Positions 1 through 10,148 of a DNA stretch of 64,000 bases are shown piece by piece. This DNA comes from Idiomarina aminovorans (GTDB lineage: Bacteria; Pseudomonadota; Gammaproteobacteria; Enterobacterales; Alteromonadaceae): assembly GCF_023155095.1 (NCBI RefSeq), contig NZ_JAKNDA010000004.1, positions 62,001 to 126,000 on the forward strand, given 5' to 3'. Every line of letters begins with the position of its first letter. The stretch's first letter is position 1. The position numbers were made by a program, and so were the translations under genes. The notes beneath the pieces were generated by a model, which was given only the letters and a program-made list of their open reading frames with translations, was not told the origin of the DNA and searched no databases.

Positions 1-259
1 TTTGTTGCCGAATAACTTGCTCAAGTTGATTAAAAAACTTGAGGTTTTCATTTGCCGGGTTCGTTGCCACCACAACATCCGGGAACGCTTCGGGGATCAT
101 TACACCTGAGGTGGTTTTAACTTTGAATCCATTATCCGATAAAGCCGTTATCAATTTTTCCCGGTCATATTGCGACAACCGTTCCGTTGTTAAAAATACA
201 GTCGGTGAGGAACAACCTATTAATAAAGAAAACGCACTGAGTAAAAGAAACCATTTCAT
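1..259 (-). CDS. Lipoprotein, C-terminal part beyond the left edge
   Basis: Reading the minus strand from an ATG at 259 gives 86 open codons that run off the left edge. The protein opens with Met-Lys-Trp, a hydrophobic stretch and a lipobox ending Leu-Ile-Gly-Cys (Cys16), followed by Ser-Ser. A type II signal peptide and lipid anchoring are therefore likely. The mature part is soluble in character and I do not recognise a family. It is divergent from the M16 peptidase gene, with about 140 bases of shared upstream sequence. The plus-strand reading frame over the same bases has no coding features and I treat it as a shadow. Confidence 0.6.
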   Translation of the reverse strand, partial: MKWFLLLSAFSLLIGCSSPTVFLTTERLSQYDREKLITALSDNGFKVKTTSGVMIPEAFPDVVVATNPANENLKFFNQLEQVIRQQ

Positions 260-399
260 TTTTCGACATCCCTGTATCCATCTTAATGATTTTACTTTCA
301 CAATCTGTTACAAATTAGTCAACAAATAATTAAAGACTACCCTCAACAGGCAGGATAGTCCCCGTTATTATATTAGAGTCATTTTTTAAAGGATATTTT

Positions 400-3273
400 A
401 TGAAGAAGTTATTACTCGCAAGCGCTATTAGTAGTGCTTTATTAGCCGCAGGTTGCAGTCAACCGGCAACAGAGACCAGCACAGTACAACCGGCGGTAGC
501 CGGTGAGGTAATTAAAAGTCCGAACGACCAACGCGAATACCGCGTGGTGACTCTGGATAACAATATTGAAATTATGCTGGTATCTGATCCTAATACGGAC
601 AAGTCGGCAGCCGCTTTAAGTGTAGGTGTTGGTTTGTTGCAGGACCCGGAAGCTCAACAGGGGATGGCGCACTATCTTGAGCATATGTTGTTTTTGGGAA
701 CTGAAAAATACCCCGATACAAACGAATACAGCGAATTTATGAGTAATAATGGCGGCAGCCAGAACGCTTCTACCTGGCTGGACATTACCAACTACATGTT
801 TAAAGTGAATAACGATGCCTACAACGAAGGACTCGATCGTTTTTCAGACTTTTTTAAAGCCCCTAAGCTGTACCCTGAGTACGTGGACAAAGAACGTAAT
901 GCTGTTAACGCTGAATGGTCTATGCGCCGCGAAATGGACTTTTTTGGTCAGTTTAAATTAGGCCGTTTACTGTTAGGTGAACATCCCTCTAACCGCTTCC
1001 TTATCGGCAACCTGGATAGCTTGAGCGACAAAGAAAACAGCAAGTTGCATGAAGAAACGGTCGATTTTTATAACCGTTTTTATTCGTCTAATATCATGAA
1101 GGTTGCCATGATCAGCAACCGTTCGTTAGAAGACATGGAAGCGCTTGCCCGTAAACACTTTGCCAGTATTGAGGATGACAGCATTGACGAGCCGGAAGTC
1201 ACTGCACAGATTAACTTTGATGATGTAGGCAAAAAACGCATTCATTACGTACCCAACGAAGACGTCAAACAGCTGAAGCTGGAATTTATCATTAACGATA
1301 ATCAGGACCAGTTTGCCGTTAAGCCTAACCGTTATGTCAGCTACCTGCTTGGTTCAGAGATGCCGGGTACGCCAGCGCAACAACTAAAAGACGCAGGCCT
1401 GATTGCCAATTTGAAGGCCTCTGCCCAGCCGACCTTTTACGGCAACTACGGCACGCTGACATTGAACATTGAGCTAACCAATGCTGGTATGCAACAGCGT
1501 GAAGATATTGTTGCGCTTGTTATGCAGTACATTGATAAAGTCCGTGCTGAAGGCGTAGATGAGAAGTACTTTAACGAAATAAAAACCAGCCTGAGTAACC
1601 GCTTCCGCTTCTTAGAAAAAGGCGATGAATTCAGCTACGTTTCTAACTTAGCTCAAACGATGCAAAACTTCCCTGCGGAATACGCTATCAGCGCGCCTTA
1701 TGAATACCAGGCGTTTGATCCTGAAGCCGTCCGCTCGGTATTGTCACAGCTGACACCGCAACGGCTCCGCATTTGGTACATAAGCCAGGACGAACCACAC
1801 GACAGTCAGCTTGATTTTTATGAGGGTAAATACAAAGTTGCTGATATTCCGCAAGAGGAAATTGCCAGCTGGGATCAAGAGCCTCAAATGGCTATTAACT
1901 TGCCTAAAGTCAATACACTACTGCCTGAAAACTTTGCCATTAAGCAAAATGAAGCCTTTGATAAGCCCAAAGTGGTTATTGAAGACAACGGTATTCAGGT
2001 ATGGCAATACCCAAGCCAGTTATACAGCGACCAGCCTCGCGGTGTCTTCAATATACAAATTAACAATGCCGCACCGCTTGAGAGCGTAAAAGCAGATGTT
2101 CTGACCGCCATCTGGCGCGACTTATATAATATGAATATCAGCGCTCTGGATACAGAAGCTAATATTGCCGGCATGAACCTTAATCTGAGCGACAGTACCG
2201 GGCTCACCCTTACGGTATCCGGCTTTACCGATAAACAACCTCAGTTGCTTGAGCGCGCTATTGAGAACTTAAGTTTTGACGTTGAAGAACAAGCTTTTAA
2301 GCAAGCCGTTGACCGCTATGTCAGAGACCTTCAGAACAAAGGCCAGCAATTCCCAATTTATCAAAGTTTTGATGCCTACGGGCAAGTTATTCGTGAAGGC
2401 GGATTTAATCAGGACGACTTGATTGAGACAGCAAAAGCGCTTACTCCAGCGGATTTATCCAGCTTCATGGGTACCTTGCTCAGCAATAATGCTATTCGCA
2501 TATTTGCTTTCGGTAATTATGACCAGGCTGACCTGGGAGAGTCTGTTGAACGCATTAAAGATAGCTTACCAGCAAACCGCAAGGTCACTGACTTTGAAGC
2601 TCCCCAGTTCTGGAAGCCAGCGCCCGGGAAATCGATTGTATTGCGGCGTGACTTAGACGTTGCTGACGTCGCGGTGGTTGACGCGCACATTCACCCTGAA
2701 CCGGGTTTTGAGCCGTTAGCTGCTGGCAGCGTACTACAAAGCCACTTCCGTACCGTAGCTTTCGATACGCTGCGTACCGAAGAGCAGTTAGCCTATGCTG
2801 TAGGAGCATTTGCACCCAGTCTGGATAATTACGCCGGTTTTGGCCTATATATTCAGACACCAGTAAAAAATGTTGCTGATATGCAAGCGCGTTTTAACAG
2901 CTTTAAGCAAGAATACTGGAAAGAGCTGCAGAAAATGACCCCGGAAGAGTTCAAGCAAATTAAGCAAAGTACGTTAATTACGTTGAACGAGAAACCAAAA
3001 AACCTCAGTGAAGAAGCCTCGCCCTTACTGGCAGACTTGAGCCTTCAGCGGTTTGAATTCGACAGTAAAGAACAGCTCATTGAGGCAGTTGAAGGTGTGA
3101 CTCTTGAAGATGCCAAAGCTTTTTATCAGGAAACGCTATTAAACCCCGATGCGGCACGTATTTCGGTGCAGTTACGCGGTACCAAGTTTGCTGATAAGCC
3201 ATACGCGGACCTTCCGAATCAGAAGGTAATTTCTGACTTGGCAGAGTTTCAGCAGGAGATGAAAAAGCAGTAA
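400..3273 (+). CDS. M16 family zinc metallopeptidase (pitrilysin/insulysin-like), lipoprotein
   Basis: This 957-residue protein matches the length of protease III (PtrA) and insulin-degrading enzymes, which cut short peptides inside a closed clam-shell chamber. The inverted zinc motif HxxEH is intact at residues 91-95 (His91, Glu94, His95), and the downstream helix ERNAVNAEW carries the likely third ligand. The four-domain M16 layout runs the full length. The N-terminus has a lipobox ending Ala-Ala-Gly-Cys19, so unlike periplasmic E. coli PtrA it is probably anchored to a membrane. An AAAGGA ribosome site sits 8 bases before the ATG. The gene is monocistronic and ends at a strong hairpin shared with gdhA. 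Substrates cannot be inferred from context. Confidence 0.9.
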   Translation: MKKLLLASAISSALLAAGCSQPATETSTVQPAVAGEVIKSPNDQREYRVVTLDNNIEIMLVSDPNTDKSAAALSVGVGLLQDPEAQQGMAHYLEHMLFLGTEKYPDTNEYSEFMSNNGGSQNASTWLDITNYMFKVNNDAYNEGLDRFSDFFKAPKLYPEYVDKERNAVNAEWSMRREMDFFGQFKLGRLLLGEHPSNRFLIGNLDSLSDKENSKLHEETVDFYNRFYSSNIMKVAMISNRSLEDMEALARKHFASIEDDSIDEPEVTAQINFDDVGKKRIHYVPNEDVKQLKLEFIINDNQDQFAVKPNRYVSYLLGSEMPGTPAQQLKDAGLIANLKASAQPTFYGNYGTLTLNIELTNAGMQQREDIVALVMQYIDKVRAEGVDEKYFNEIKTSLSNRFRFLEKGDEFSYVSNLAQTMQNFPAEYAISAPYEYQAFDPEAVRSVLSQLTPQRLRIWYISQDEPHDSQLDFYEGKYKVADIPQEEIASWDQEPQMAINLPKVNTLLPENFAIKQNEAFDKPKVVIEDNGIQVWQYPSQLYSDQPRGVFNIQINNAAPLESVKADVLTAIWRDLYNMNISALDTEANIAGMNLNLSDSTGLTLTVSGFTDKQPQLLERAIENLSFDVEEQAFKQAVDRYVRDLQNKGQQFPIYQSFDAYGQVIREGGFNQDDLIETAKALTPADLSSFMGTLLSNNAIRIFAFGNYDQADLGESVERIKDSLPANRKVTDFEAPQFWKPAPGKSIVLRRDLDVADVAVVDAHIHPEPGFEPLAAGSVLQSHFRTVAFDTLRTEEQLAYAVGAFAPSLDNYAGFGLYIQTPVKNVADMQARFNSFKQEYWKELQKMTPEEFKQIKQSTLITLNEKPKNLSEEASPLLADLSLQRFEFDSKEQLIEAVEGVTLEDAKAFYQETLLNPDAARISVQLRGTKFADKPYADLPNQKVISDLAEFQQEMKKQ

Positions 3274-3285
3274 TAGTGGCGAAAC

Positions 3286-3319
3286 TTAAGAGCAACCTCA
3301 ATAAAGAGGTTGCTCTTAA
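3286..3319. terminator. Bidirectional terminator between the M16 peptidase and gdhA
   Basis: A perfect 14-bp inverted repeat (3286-3299 and 3306-3319) surrounds a 6-base AATAAA loop. It lies 12 bases after the M16 stop codon and 8 bases past the gdhA stop, between two convergent genes. The stem ends in A/T pairs but has only a short T-run, so a bidirectional role is inferred from position and stem strength. Confidence 0.75.
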
Positions 3320-3327
3320 TCAAGTAT

Positions 3328-4749
<1,422 letters not shown>

Positions 4750-4760
4750 TTAGATCGCCA

Positions 4761-5957
4761 CTACTTAAGAACAACCCGGTTACGCCCGGCTTCCTTGGCA
4801 GAGTAAAGGTTTTCGTCGGCACGCTTTAAAATGCTATCGGGTGTGTCGTCAGGCTCTTTTAATGTTGCGCCTAAACTAATTGTCACTTTGACAGTTTTTG
4901 CTTCATCTTTTTTACCGCGTTCTTCTTTACCTTTGCTCTTATTCTTAGGTCGCGATGGCTCCCGTAATTTAAGAGGGTAGTTAGCAATTTCACGGCGCAC
5001 ACTTTCTAGCGCATTTTTCAGCTTATCTTCGTTGTTATGAGCAAACACTAACGTGAATTCTTCACCACCGTAACGATATGCTTTAAAGCCTCCGTGGTTT
5101 TTCAAAATACTGCCCAGCAGCCGCAATACCTGATCACCAACCTCATGCCCATAACGGTCATTAAACTTTTTGAAATAGTCCACATCGAGCATACAAACGG
5201 CACTGCGTTTGCGTAAATGCTGCAATTGGCTTATTAGTGCCCGCCGTTGCGGGAGTCCGGTAAGCTCATCAATGTAAGCCAGCTTTACCATTTGGTCAGC
5301 CAGCGCCAGCAATAACCCCGTAGCGGCGGCTAACGCAGCCCAGGTGGAAGCATATTCATGCTGAACCACCAGCAAAAATATCATCATTGCCAGCCAGGCT
5401 GCCCATTGGCTCCAGGCAAAGGATGAGGCAGTCTTGTACAATAAATAGGTTGCCCAGATACCAGCCATTGCTATGGTCCATAGCAGTAAGCCCATAGGAA
5501 ATGAGCCTTGTTGCCAGTCTGGTAAGGTTAAAATATCCGCCGGGCTGAGCAAAACAACAATGCCAGCCACCTGAGGCAACAGCAACGCTAAAGGCAAACC
5601 TCCCACAACCATAACTGTCAGAATACCTTTGCCGCTCAATAATAACGGCTTATTTACAAAAGCTAAGAGCAACGCACTAATAGATAGCCATACCGGCAAC
5701 GCTTCATAAAGCAGCGAAACTTCTTTTTGCGCTAATGGCTGCTGCAAACCGAGTTGGATGGTTGCGTAACTACCACCAATCCAGGCGCACCAGTAGAACC
5801 AATACCATTGTCGAAAAAAAGCTGCGACTAAAAAGACGAGCCCTAACGCAGCAAAAACAGCTTCGGGGACCGGTAATGAAATCGTTGTCAGCCATTCAGG
5901 AAAGATCCAAATAGCCAGAGCCCAGACGATAGCCGGTAATGCAGCAAAAAAAGCCAC
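4761..5957 (-). CDS. Membrane-bound diguanylate cyclase (GGDEF)
   Basis: The first ~215 residues hold about six hydrophobic segments with short loops and no recognisable ligand domain. The C-terminal half is a GGDEF domain that makes cyclic di-GMP from two GTP. The entry motif DELTGLPQRR and the active-site signature GGEEF are both intact, so activity is expected. A charged Lys/Arg/Glu-rich insertion sits between the active site and the last beta strands (the KNKSKGKEERGKK region), which is unusual. The start is a GTG at 5957 with AGGGAG about 8 bases ahead, only 2 bases after the yaiI stop, so the two genes are probably co-transcribed and translationally coupled. Confidence 0.88.
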   Translation of the reverse strand: MAFFAALPAIVWALAIWIFPEWLTTISLPVPEAVFAALGLVFLVAAFFRQWYWFYWCAWIGGSYATIQLGLQQPLAQKEVSLLYEALPVWLSISALLLAFVNKPLLLSGKGILTVMVVGGLPLALLLPQVAGIVVLLSPADILTLPDWQQGSFPMGLLLWTIAMAGIWATYLLYKTASSFAWSQWAAWLAMMIFLLVVQHEYASTWAALAAATGLLLALADQMVKLAYIDELTGLPQRRALISQLQHLRKRSAVCMLDVDYFKKFNDRYGHEVGDQVLRLLGSILKNHGGFKAYRYGGEEFTLVFAHNNEDKLKNALESVRREIANYPLKLREPSRPKNKSKGKEERGKKDEAKTVKVTISLGATLKEPDDTPDSILKRADENLYSAKEAGRNRVVLK

Positions 5958-5959
5958 GC

Positions 5960-6403
5960 TTAGCTCCCTGCCAGCAGTCTGTCTAAATGATCCGCAAAGT
6001 TTTTGCGATCAACATTGGATAGCGGTGGCGGTCCGCCCGACTGAATACCGCTGCTTCGCATGGTGTCCATAAAGTCGCGTATATTCAGTCGTTGCCGAAT
6101 ATTGTCCGGAGTAAATAATTCTCCGCGAGGGCTCAGCGCCTTAGCGCCTTTGTCGATCACTTCGGAAGCCAGAGGAATATCGCTGGTTATGACTAAATCA
6201 TTAGCCTCACAACGGCGAACAATTTCATGATCCGCGACATCAAAGCCACTACCCACTTGAATCATATGAATGAACTTAGACTTAGGGGTTTGGATACGCT
6301 GATTCGCCACTAAATAAAGCGGCAGTTGTTTACGCTGTGCCGCGCGAAACAGAATTTCCCGAATCGCCACCGGGCATGCGTCGGCGTCAATAAATAAGTT
6401 CAT
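5960..6403 (-). CDS. YaiI/YqxD family protein (DUF188)
   Basis: The 147-residue protein opens with [10 protein letters not shown], the conserved N-terminal signature of the DUF188/UPF0178 family, a PIN-like fold with clustered acidic residues. Further conserved segments are [15 protein letters not shown] and [11 protein letters not shown]. The biochemical role of the family is not established, although a nuclease-like fold is predicted. An ATG at 6421 would add six residues (MHGLSA). I chose the Met at 6403 because homologues begin right at the first beta strand. Its stop is 2 bases from the downstream GGDEF gene. Confidence 0.85.
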   Translation of the reverse strand: MNLFIDADACPVAIREILFRAAQRKQLPLYLVANQRIQTPKSKFIHMIQVGSGFDVADHEIVRRCEANDLVITSDIPLASEVIDKGAKALSPRGELFTPDNIRQRLNIRDFMDTMRSSGIQSGGPPPLSNVDRKNFADHLDRLLAGS

Positions 6404-6530
6404 TGCTGATAATCCATGCATCTATATTAGAGTAAAAGGTTCTAAGCCTATTGCCTTGTAATGTGTTCAGTGAGCTATCATTTAACGGTTACCAATAAAG
6501 GTTATCAACACTTATTTCAGGAGTAACTTT

Positions 6531-7160
6531 ATGACATTACGTATTGGCGATACTGCACCAGACTTTACCATTGATACCACTCAGGGTTCGATCAAATTTC
6601 ATGACTGGGCGAAAGGTTCCTGGGTATTCTTTTTCAGTCACCCGGCTGATTATACGCCGGTTTGCACCACCGAAATGGGAAGAACCGCACAATTGGCGCC
6701 GGAGTTTGAGAAGCGCAATGTAAAACCTCTTGGTTTATCCACTGACACGGTAGACGCCCACAAAGGTTGGATCAACGATGTGAATGACACTCAAAATACC
6801 ACGCTGGAGTTTCCTATCGTTGCTGATAAGGAACGCAAAGTTGCTGAACTTTACGACATGCTCCACCCCAACGAAAGTGCCACAGCAACCGTTCGGTCAG
6901 TCTTTATTATTGATCCCAACCAAAAAATCCGGCTGATCATGACTTACCCTATGACAGTAGGCCGCAATTTTAATGAGATTTTACGGGTTATTGATGCTCT
7001 GCAAACTACCGACCGCGAAGAAGTTGCCTGCCCGGCAGACTGGGTACCCGGCGACTCAGTAATTATTCGTCCAACTGTCAGCGATGAAGACGCAAAACAG
7101 AAATTTCCACAAGGTTGGAAAACACTTCGTCCTTACTTAAGGCTGACCGATATTAAATAG
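6531..7160 (+). CDS. 1-Cys peroxiredoxin (Prx6 type)
   Basis: The protein reduces hydrogen peroxide and organic peroxides using a peroxidatic cysteine, Cys45, in the motif HPADYTPVCTTE. Its 209-residue length and long C-terminal region (VACPADWVPGD then the PTVSDEDAKQKFPQGWKTLRPYLR tail) are characteristic of the Prx6 subfamily. AhpC-type enzymes are shorter and carry a C-terminal resolving Cys-Pro. Expected location is the cytoplasm. An AGGAG ribosome site stands 7 bases before the ATG. The gene stands alone, divergent from yaiI and convergent with the hemH operon. Confidence 0.93.
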   Translation: MTLRIGDTAPDFTIDTTQGSIKFHDWAKGSWVFFFSHPADYTPVCTTEMGRTAQLAPEFEKRNVKPLGLSTDTVDAHKGWINDVNDTQNTTLEFPIVADKERKVAELYDMLHPNESATATVRSVFIIDPNQKIRLIMTYPMTVGRNFNEILRVIDALQTTDREEVACPADWVPGDSVIIRPTVSDEDAKQKFPQGWKTLRPYLRLTDIK

Positions 7161-7185
7161 CTTTAACTTTTTTCTTTAAACTGCA

Positions 7186-7213
7186 GGCGAACTGCCCATT
7201 TGAGCAGTTCGCC
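7186..7213. terminator. Hairpin between the peroxiredoxin gene and the hemH operon
   Basis: A perfect 10-bp stem (7186-7195 with 7204-7213) with an 8-base loop lies 25 bases after the peroxiredoxin stop and 60 bases past the end of the minus-strand operon. There is no T-run on either strand directly after the stem, so intrinsic termination is only a possibility. It could also protect the 3' end of the transcript. Confidence 0.45.
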
Positions 7214-7273
7214 CGGCGGTTTCGCTCTGCACAAGAGGGCCCCACATAAAGTGGCAACCATGCTCAATACCTC

Positions 7274-7786
7274 TTATTTGACGCGCTTCACCCGCATGCG
7301 CCGGTTTGAACCTTCCCGCCCGAAGAAAAATGAGTTTAATGCGCCACGTTCGATATAATAGGTGTCGTTATCGTCCCACGAAAAATAGCCACCACTGTCA
7401 GTCTGCTTCCAGAGTTGACCATTGACTAAAGTTATCCGCCACTTATCGTAGGGTCCTTGCTCTTTAGCAGCCACCTCAATCTCAACTTTGTCCAGCTGCC
7501 CTTCCTCTCTGTCCTTGTGCTCCATACCAAAGCTTTGTTCTAAAGAGGCGTTACCATGACGCTGAGTCGATTGCTGAGCCTGCCTTTGTTTTTCGGCCGA
7601 CATTTTTCCTTTAGCTTTTCTTTTCATCTGTTGTGACTGACCTCGTTGTTGCTTAGCAATATTGTCGTAACAGACCAGTCGTTCTAACGAATCTTCAATT
7701 TCTGCGCATTGTTTCAGCGTTTCCTGTTGGGCTCCGGCCCCACCAGCAATAATCAATAACGTTGCACCTAGTAGTGTTTTATACAT
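7274..7786 (-). CDS. Secreted hypothetical protein with paired-Cys N-terminal motif
   Basis: The 170-residue protein begins with a cleavable-looking signal peptide (hydrophobic core, then Gly-Ala-Gly-Ala-Gln). A segment with two cysteines follows, of the form Cys-x(10)-Cys-Tyr-Asp with RLVCYD, seen in several exported gammaproteobacterial proteins. The middle is highly charged (Lys/Gln/Arg-rich, about residues 45-85) and probably disordered or coiled. The C-terminal 60 residues form a likely beta-rich domain ending in RRMRVKRVK. The function is unknown. It is the last gene after hemH and the aspartic protease, with a GCAGGATG ribosome site; export points to an envelope role. Confidence 0.6.
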   Translation of the reverse strand: MYKTLLGATLLIIAGGAGAQQETLKQCAEIEDSLERLVCYDNIAKQQRGQSQQMKRKAKGKMSAEKQRQAQQSTQRHGNASLEQSFGMEHKDREEGQLDKVEIEVAAKEQGPYDKWRITLVNGQLWKQTDSGGYFSWDDNDTYYIERGALNSFFFGREGSNRRMRVKRVK

Positions 7787-7805
7787 ACATCATCCTGCTT
7801 TATTT

Positions 7806-8309
7806 TTAATAACGTAAAGTAAGAGTATCGCCTTTTTGCGTTAACTCAAATTCTTTCAGAGCACTCATCCCCAAAAGTATGACATCGCCATCCATACCGG
7901 GAGTAATAGATGCTGCTACATTAGTCATCTGAATATCACCCAGCTCTAACCGGTTAATTTGCGTGCGGTAAGTGATAACACGACCATTAGCGGTTTGAGA
8001 CATGCCCTGTCGGCCTTTACGCAGTCCCAGTTTTTGGGCCAAATTTTCTGGCACAGCAACCAGAGTCGCCCCAGTATCCAGTAAAAAAGTAACAGGCTGC
8101 CCGTTCACTTTTCCCTGAGCAACATAATGGCCCATCCGGTTTTGCTCGAGCACAACCGTCACTTGTCCATTGTCGATACGACTTTGAACTTGTGTATTGG
8201 GGTTAAACTGTTGCTGCAGTTTGTCTTCGAAAAACCAAACCAGCATAACAATAGCAAGCCCCCATGCTATAAACATGAAAGGCTTGCCAAATGAACTAGT
8301 GCGAGCCAA
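7806..8309 (-). CDS. Membrane-anchored retropepsin-like aspartic protease (TIGR02281-type)
   Basis: One N-terminal membrane helix (about residues 10-26) is followed by a periplasmic clan AA aspartic protease domain. The catalytic triad is visible as FLLDTGAT with Asp78. VPENLAQKLGL follows it, and the flexible flap region is around GRVITYRTQ. As with retropepsins, one such domain has only one catalytic Asp, so a homodimer is expected. The start is a TTG at 8309, supported by a strong GGGGAAG ribosome site just upstream and by its position 11 bases after the hemH stop. Natural substrates of this family are not known. Confidence 0.85.
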   Translation of the reverse strand: MARTSSFGKPFMFIAWGLAIVMLVWFFEDKLQQQFNPNTQVQSRIDNGQVTVVLEQNRMGHYVAQGKVNGQPVTFLLDTGATLVAVPENLAQKLGLRKGRQGMSQTANGRVITYRTQINRLELGDIQMTNVAASITPGMDGDVILLGMSALKEFELTQKGDTLTLRY

Positions 8310-8320
8310 GGTCTTCCCCT

Positions 8321-9415
8321 TTAATTATCATAAGGTAAGCTTTGCTTTTTAACAGCATCAGCTCTGTGCTGGCGGTCGCCTGAGACCTCTTCAACCGACC
8401 AGCCTTGTAAATTTTGCTCTACTAGCTGAGACAGTGCATTAATGTGTTCACTTTCCGCATTTAATGCAGAGATATATTCATACCGTTCACCACCACTGTC
8501 CATAAAGTATTCCCGGTTTTCTTCACCAATCTCTTCAACCGTTTCTAAACAATCAGACGAGAACCCGGGACAGAACACCTGTACCGACTTAACCCCTTTA
8601 TCCGGTAATGCTTTCATGGTCATATCGGTATAAGGCTGCAGCCATTGTTCACGACCGAAACGAGACTGGAAGGTGGTCAGATAATCATCTTTTCCAAGGC
8701 CCAGGCGCTCAGCCAATAACCGTGATGTTTTGTAGCACTCGCAATGATAGGGGTCACCATTTTTTAAGTAACGCAGCGGAATACCATGATAAGAAAAGAG
8801 TAACTTGTCGGCGCGACCGTGCTGCTCCCAGTGTCTTTCAATACGTTTTGCCGCCGCCTCAATAAACGGCGAGAAGTCATGATAATGCGTGAGAAAACGC
8901 AACTCAGGTAACCAACGACGTTTGGTAAAGTTTTTAGCCAGTGCGTCGAACGTTGAGGCAGTTGTTGAAGCTGAGTACTGTGGGTATAAGGGCAGTACCA
9001 GTAACTTACGGACCCCCTGCTGCATCATCTTATCGACCACATCGCCGAGTGCCGGGTTTCCATAACGCATCGCAAAATCGACCACAATATTGTCGCCCCA
9101 GGTCTCTTTTAGCTTTTCTTCAATTGCGGTAGCCTGGTCTTGTGTATGAAATAACAAAGGAGAACCACGATCCGTCCAGACCGTTTTATAAGCGGCGGCT
9201 GAACGCTTAGGCCGAAAACGAAGGATCACGCCATTCAGTATGAAAAACCACAGTAAACGTGGCACTTCGACCACTCTGGGGTCAGACAGAAATTCTTTTA
9301 AATAGGGTTTTAGCGCCTTTTTCGTCGGCGCTTCGGGAGTTCCAAGGTTAGTGACCAGCACGCCGACTTTATCTGCCTGCTCATGAGTAAATGCCGGACT
9401 TCCGCGATATTTCAT
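8321..9415 (-). CDS. hemH: Ferrochelatase
   Basis: HemH inserts ferrous iron into protoporphyrin IX, the last step of protoheme synthesis, at the inner face of the cytoplasmic membrane. The 364-residue protein begins its fold with GVLVTNLGTPEAP. It contains the conserved catalytic SYHGIP segment with its invariant His, followed by CECYKTS, and the porphyrin-binding FQSRFGREQWLQPYT. The VFCPGFSSDCLETVEEI segment supplies the conserved acidic residues. A clear AAGGT ribosome site precedes the ATG. It leads a three-gene operon with the aspartic protease and the secreted protein. hemB lies elsewhere in the window, about 18 kb away. Confidence 0.95.
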   Translation of the reverse strand: MKYRGSPAFTHEQADKVGVLVTNLGTPEAPTKKALKPYLKEFLSDPRVVEVPRLLWFFILNGVILRFRPKRSAAAYKTVWTDRGSPLLFHTQDQATAIEEKLKETWGDNIVVDFAMRYGNPALGDVVDKMMQQGVRKLLVLPLYPQYSASTTASTFDALAKNFTKRRWLPELRFLTHYHDFSPFIEAAAKRIERHWEQHGRADKLLFSYHGIPLRYLKNGDPYHCECYKTSRLLAERLGLGKDDYLTTFQSRFGREQWLQPYTDMTMKALPDKGVKSVQVFCPGFSSDCLETVEEIGEENREYFMDSGGERYEYISALNAESEHINALSQLVEQNLQGWSVEEVSGDRQHRADAVKKQSLPYDN

Positions 9416-9548
9416 TCTGAGTTACCTTTTAACAACGAACTTGATGACAAAGTTTACGTAAGTTTTAACGGCTTTGATCCCTATTTGCAAAAAAATCACG
9501 TTACACTGCGCCGATAAATACTATCGAAAATAACGTATAGACGAGCCA

Positions 9549-10133
9549 ATGAGAGAAAACACCAAAACACAACAATGGTATCAGAAATTGGTCAGTTCGC
9601 CCCATGCACTGGTCATGCTCTTTTTTCTCTCAGCTTTGGAGGCCACGGTACTTCCTATCGCATTAGAATTGGTGCTGGTACCTTACATGGTGCTTGAACG
9701 GAAACGTATCTGGCTGGTTGCAACCGTTGCCATGGCGGGGTTCCTCGCCGGTGCTGTTGGCGGTTATTGCATTGGCTTTGCGTTATTTGACACTGCCGGT
9801 GAATGGTTCATCAATTATTTATCCGTTCAGGATTATTATCAAACGTTTCAGGAAACACTCAAACAAGATGGCTTCACCGCTATTTTTCTGGTTGGCGTGA
9901 CCCCGGTGCCATTTCAGGTCGCTATGCTTGCCGCAGGCGCCGCCGATTACCCGATGTCACTATTTTTATTAGCAGCCGGTATCGCTCGCGCCTTACGTTA
10001 TTATTTATTAGCTCTTATCGTTTTATGGCTGGGGCCTTATACTGAAAACTTATGGGGTAAATACGCAGGTCCTGTCGGCTGGTCAATTCTCATTCTGGCC
10101 GGCACTGTGTTATTACTCATGCAATTTCTGTAA
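9549..10133 (+). CDS. YqaA/DedA-like VTT-domain membrane protein
   Basis: The 194-residue integral membrane protein has four to five hydrophobic segments and the SNARE-associated (VTT) pattern. That pattern consists of a re-entrant loop with small residues (ALEATVLPIALELVLVP) and the conserved GVTPVPFQVAMLAAGA loop with Pro and Gly, followed by an Arg-containing helix (AGIARALRYY). DedA/VTT proteins take part in lipid flipping and membrane homeostasis; the YqaA branch has no assigned substrate. It lies 15 bases upstream of a CNNM-type protein on the same strand, so an operon is likely. It is divergent from hemH. Confidence 0.82.
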   Translation: MRENTKTQQWYQKLVSSPHALVMLFFLSALEATVLPIALELVLVPYMVLERKRIWLVATVAMAGFLAGAVGGYCIGFALFDTAGEWFINYLSVQDYYQTFQETLKQDGFTAIFLVGVTPVPFQVAMLAAGAADYPMSLFLLAAGIARALRYYLLALIVLWLGPYTENLWGKYAGPVGWSILILAGTVLLLMQFL

Positions 10134-10148
10134 GTATTAAAGGTACCA

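Noticed and set aside
335-360. Imperfect inverted repeat (GACTA...TAGTC) upstream of the M16 gene
   Set aside because: Only five contiguous pairs plus two after a mismatch; not enough to call an operator or hairpin.
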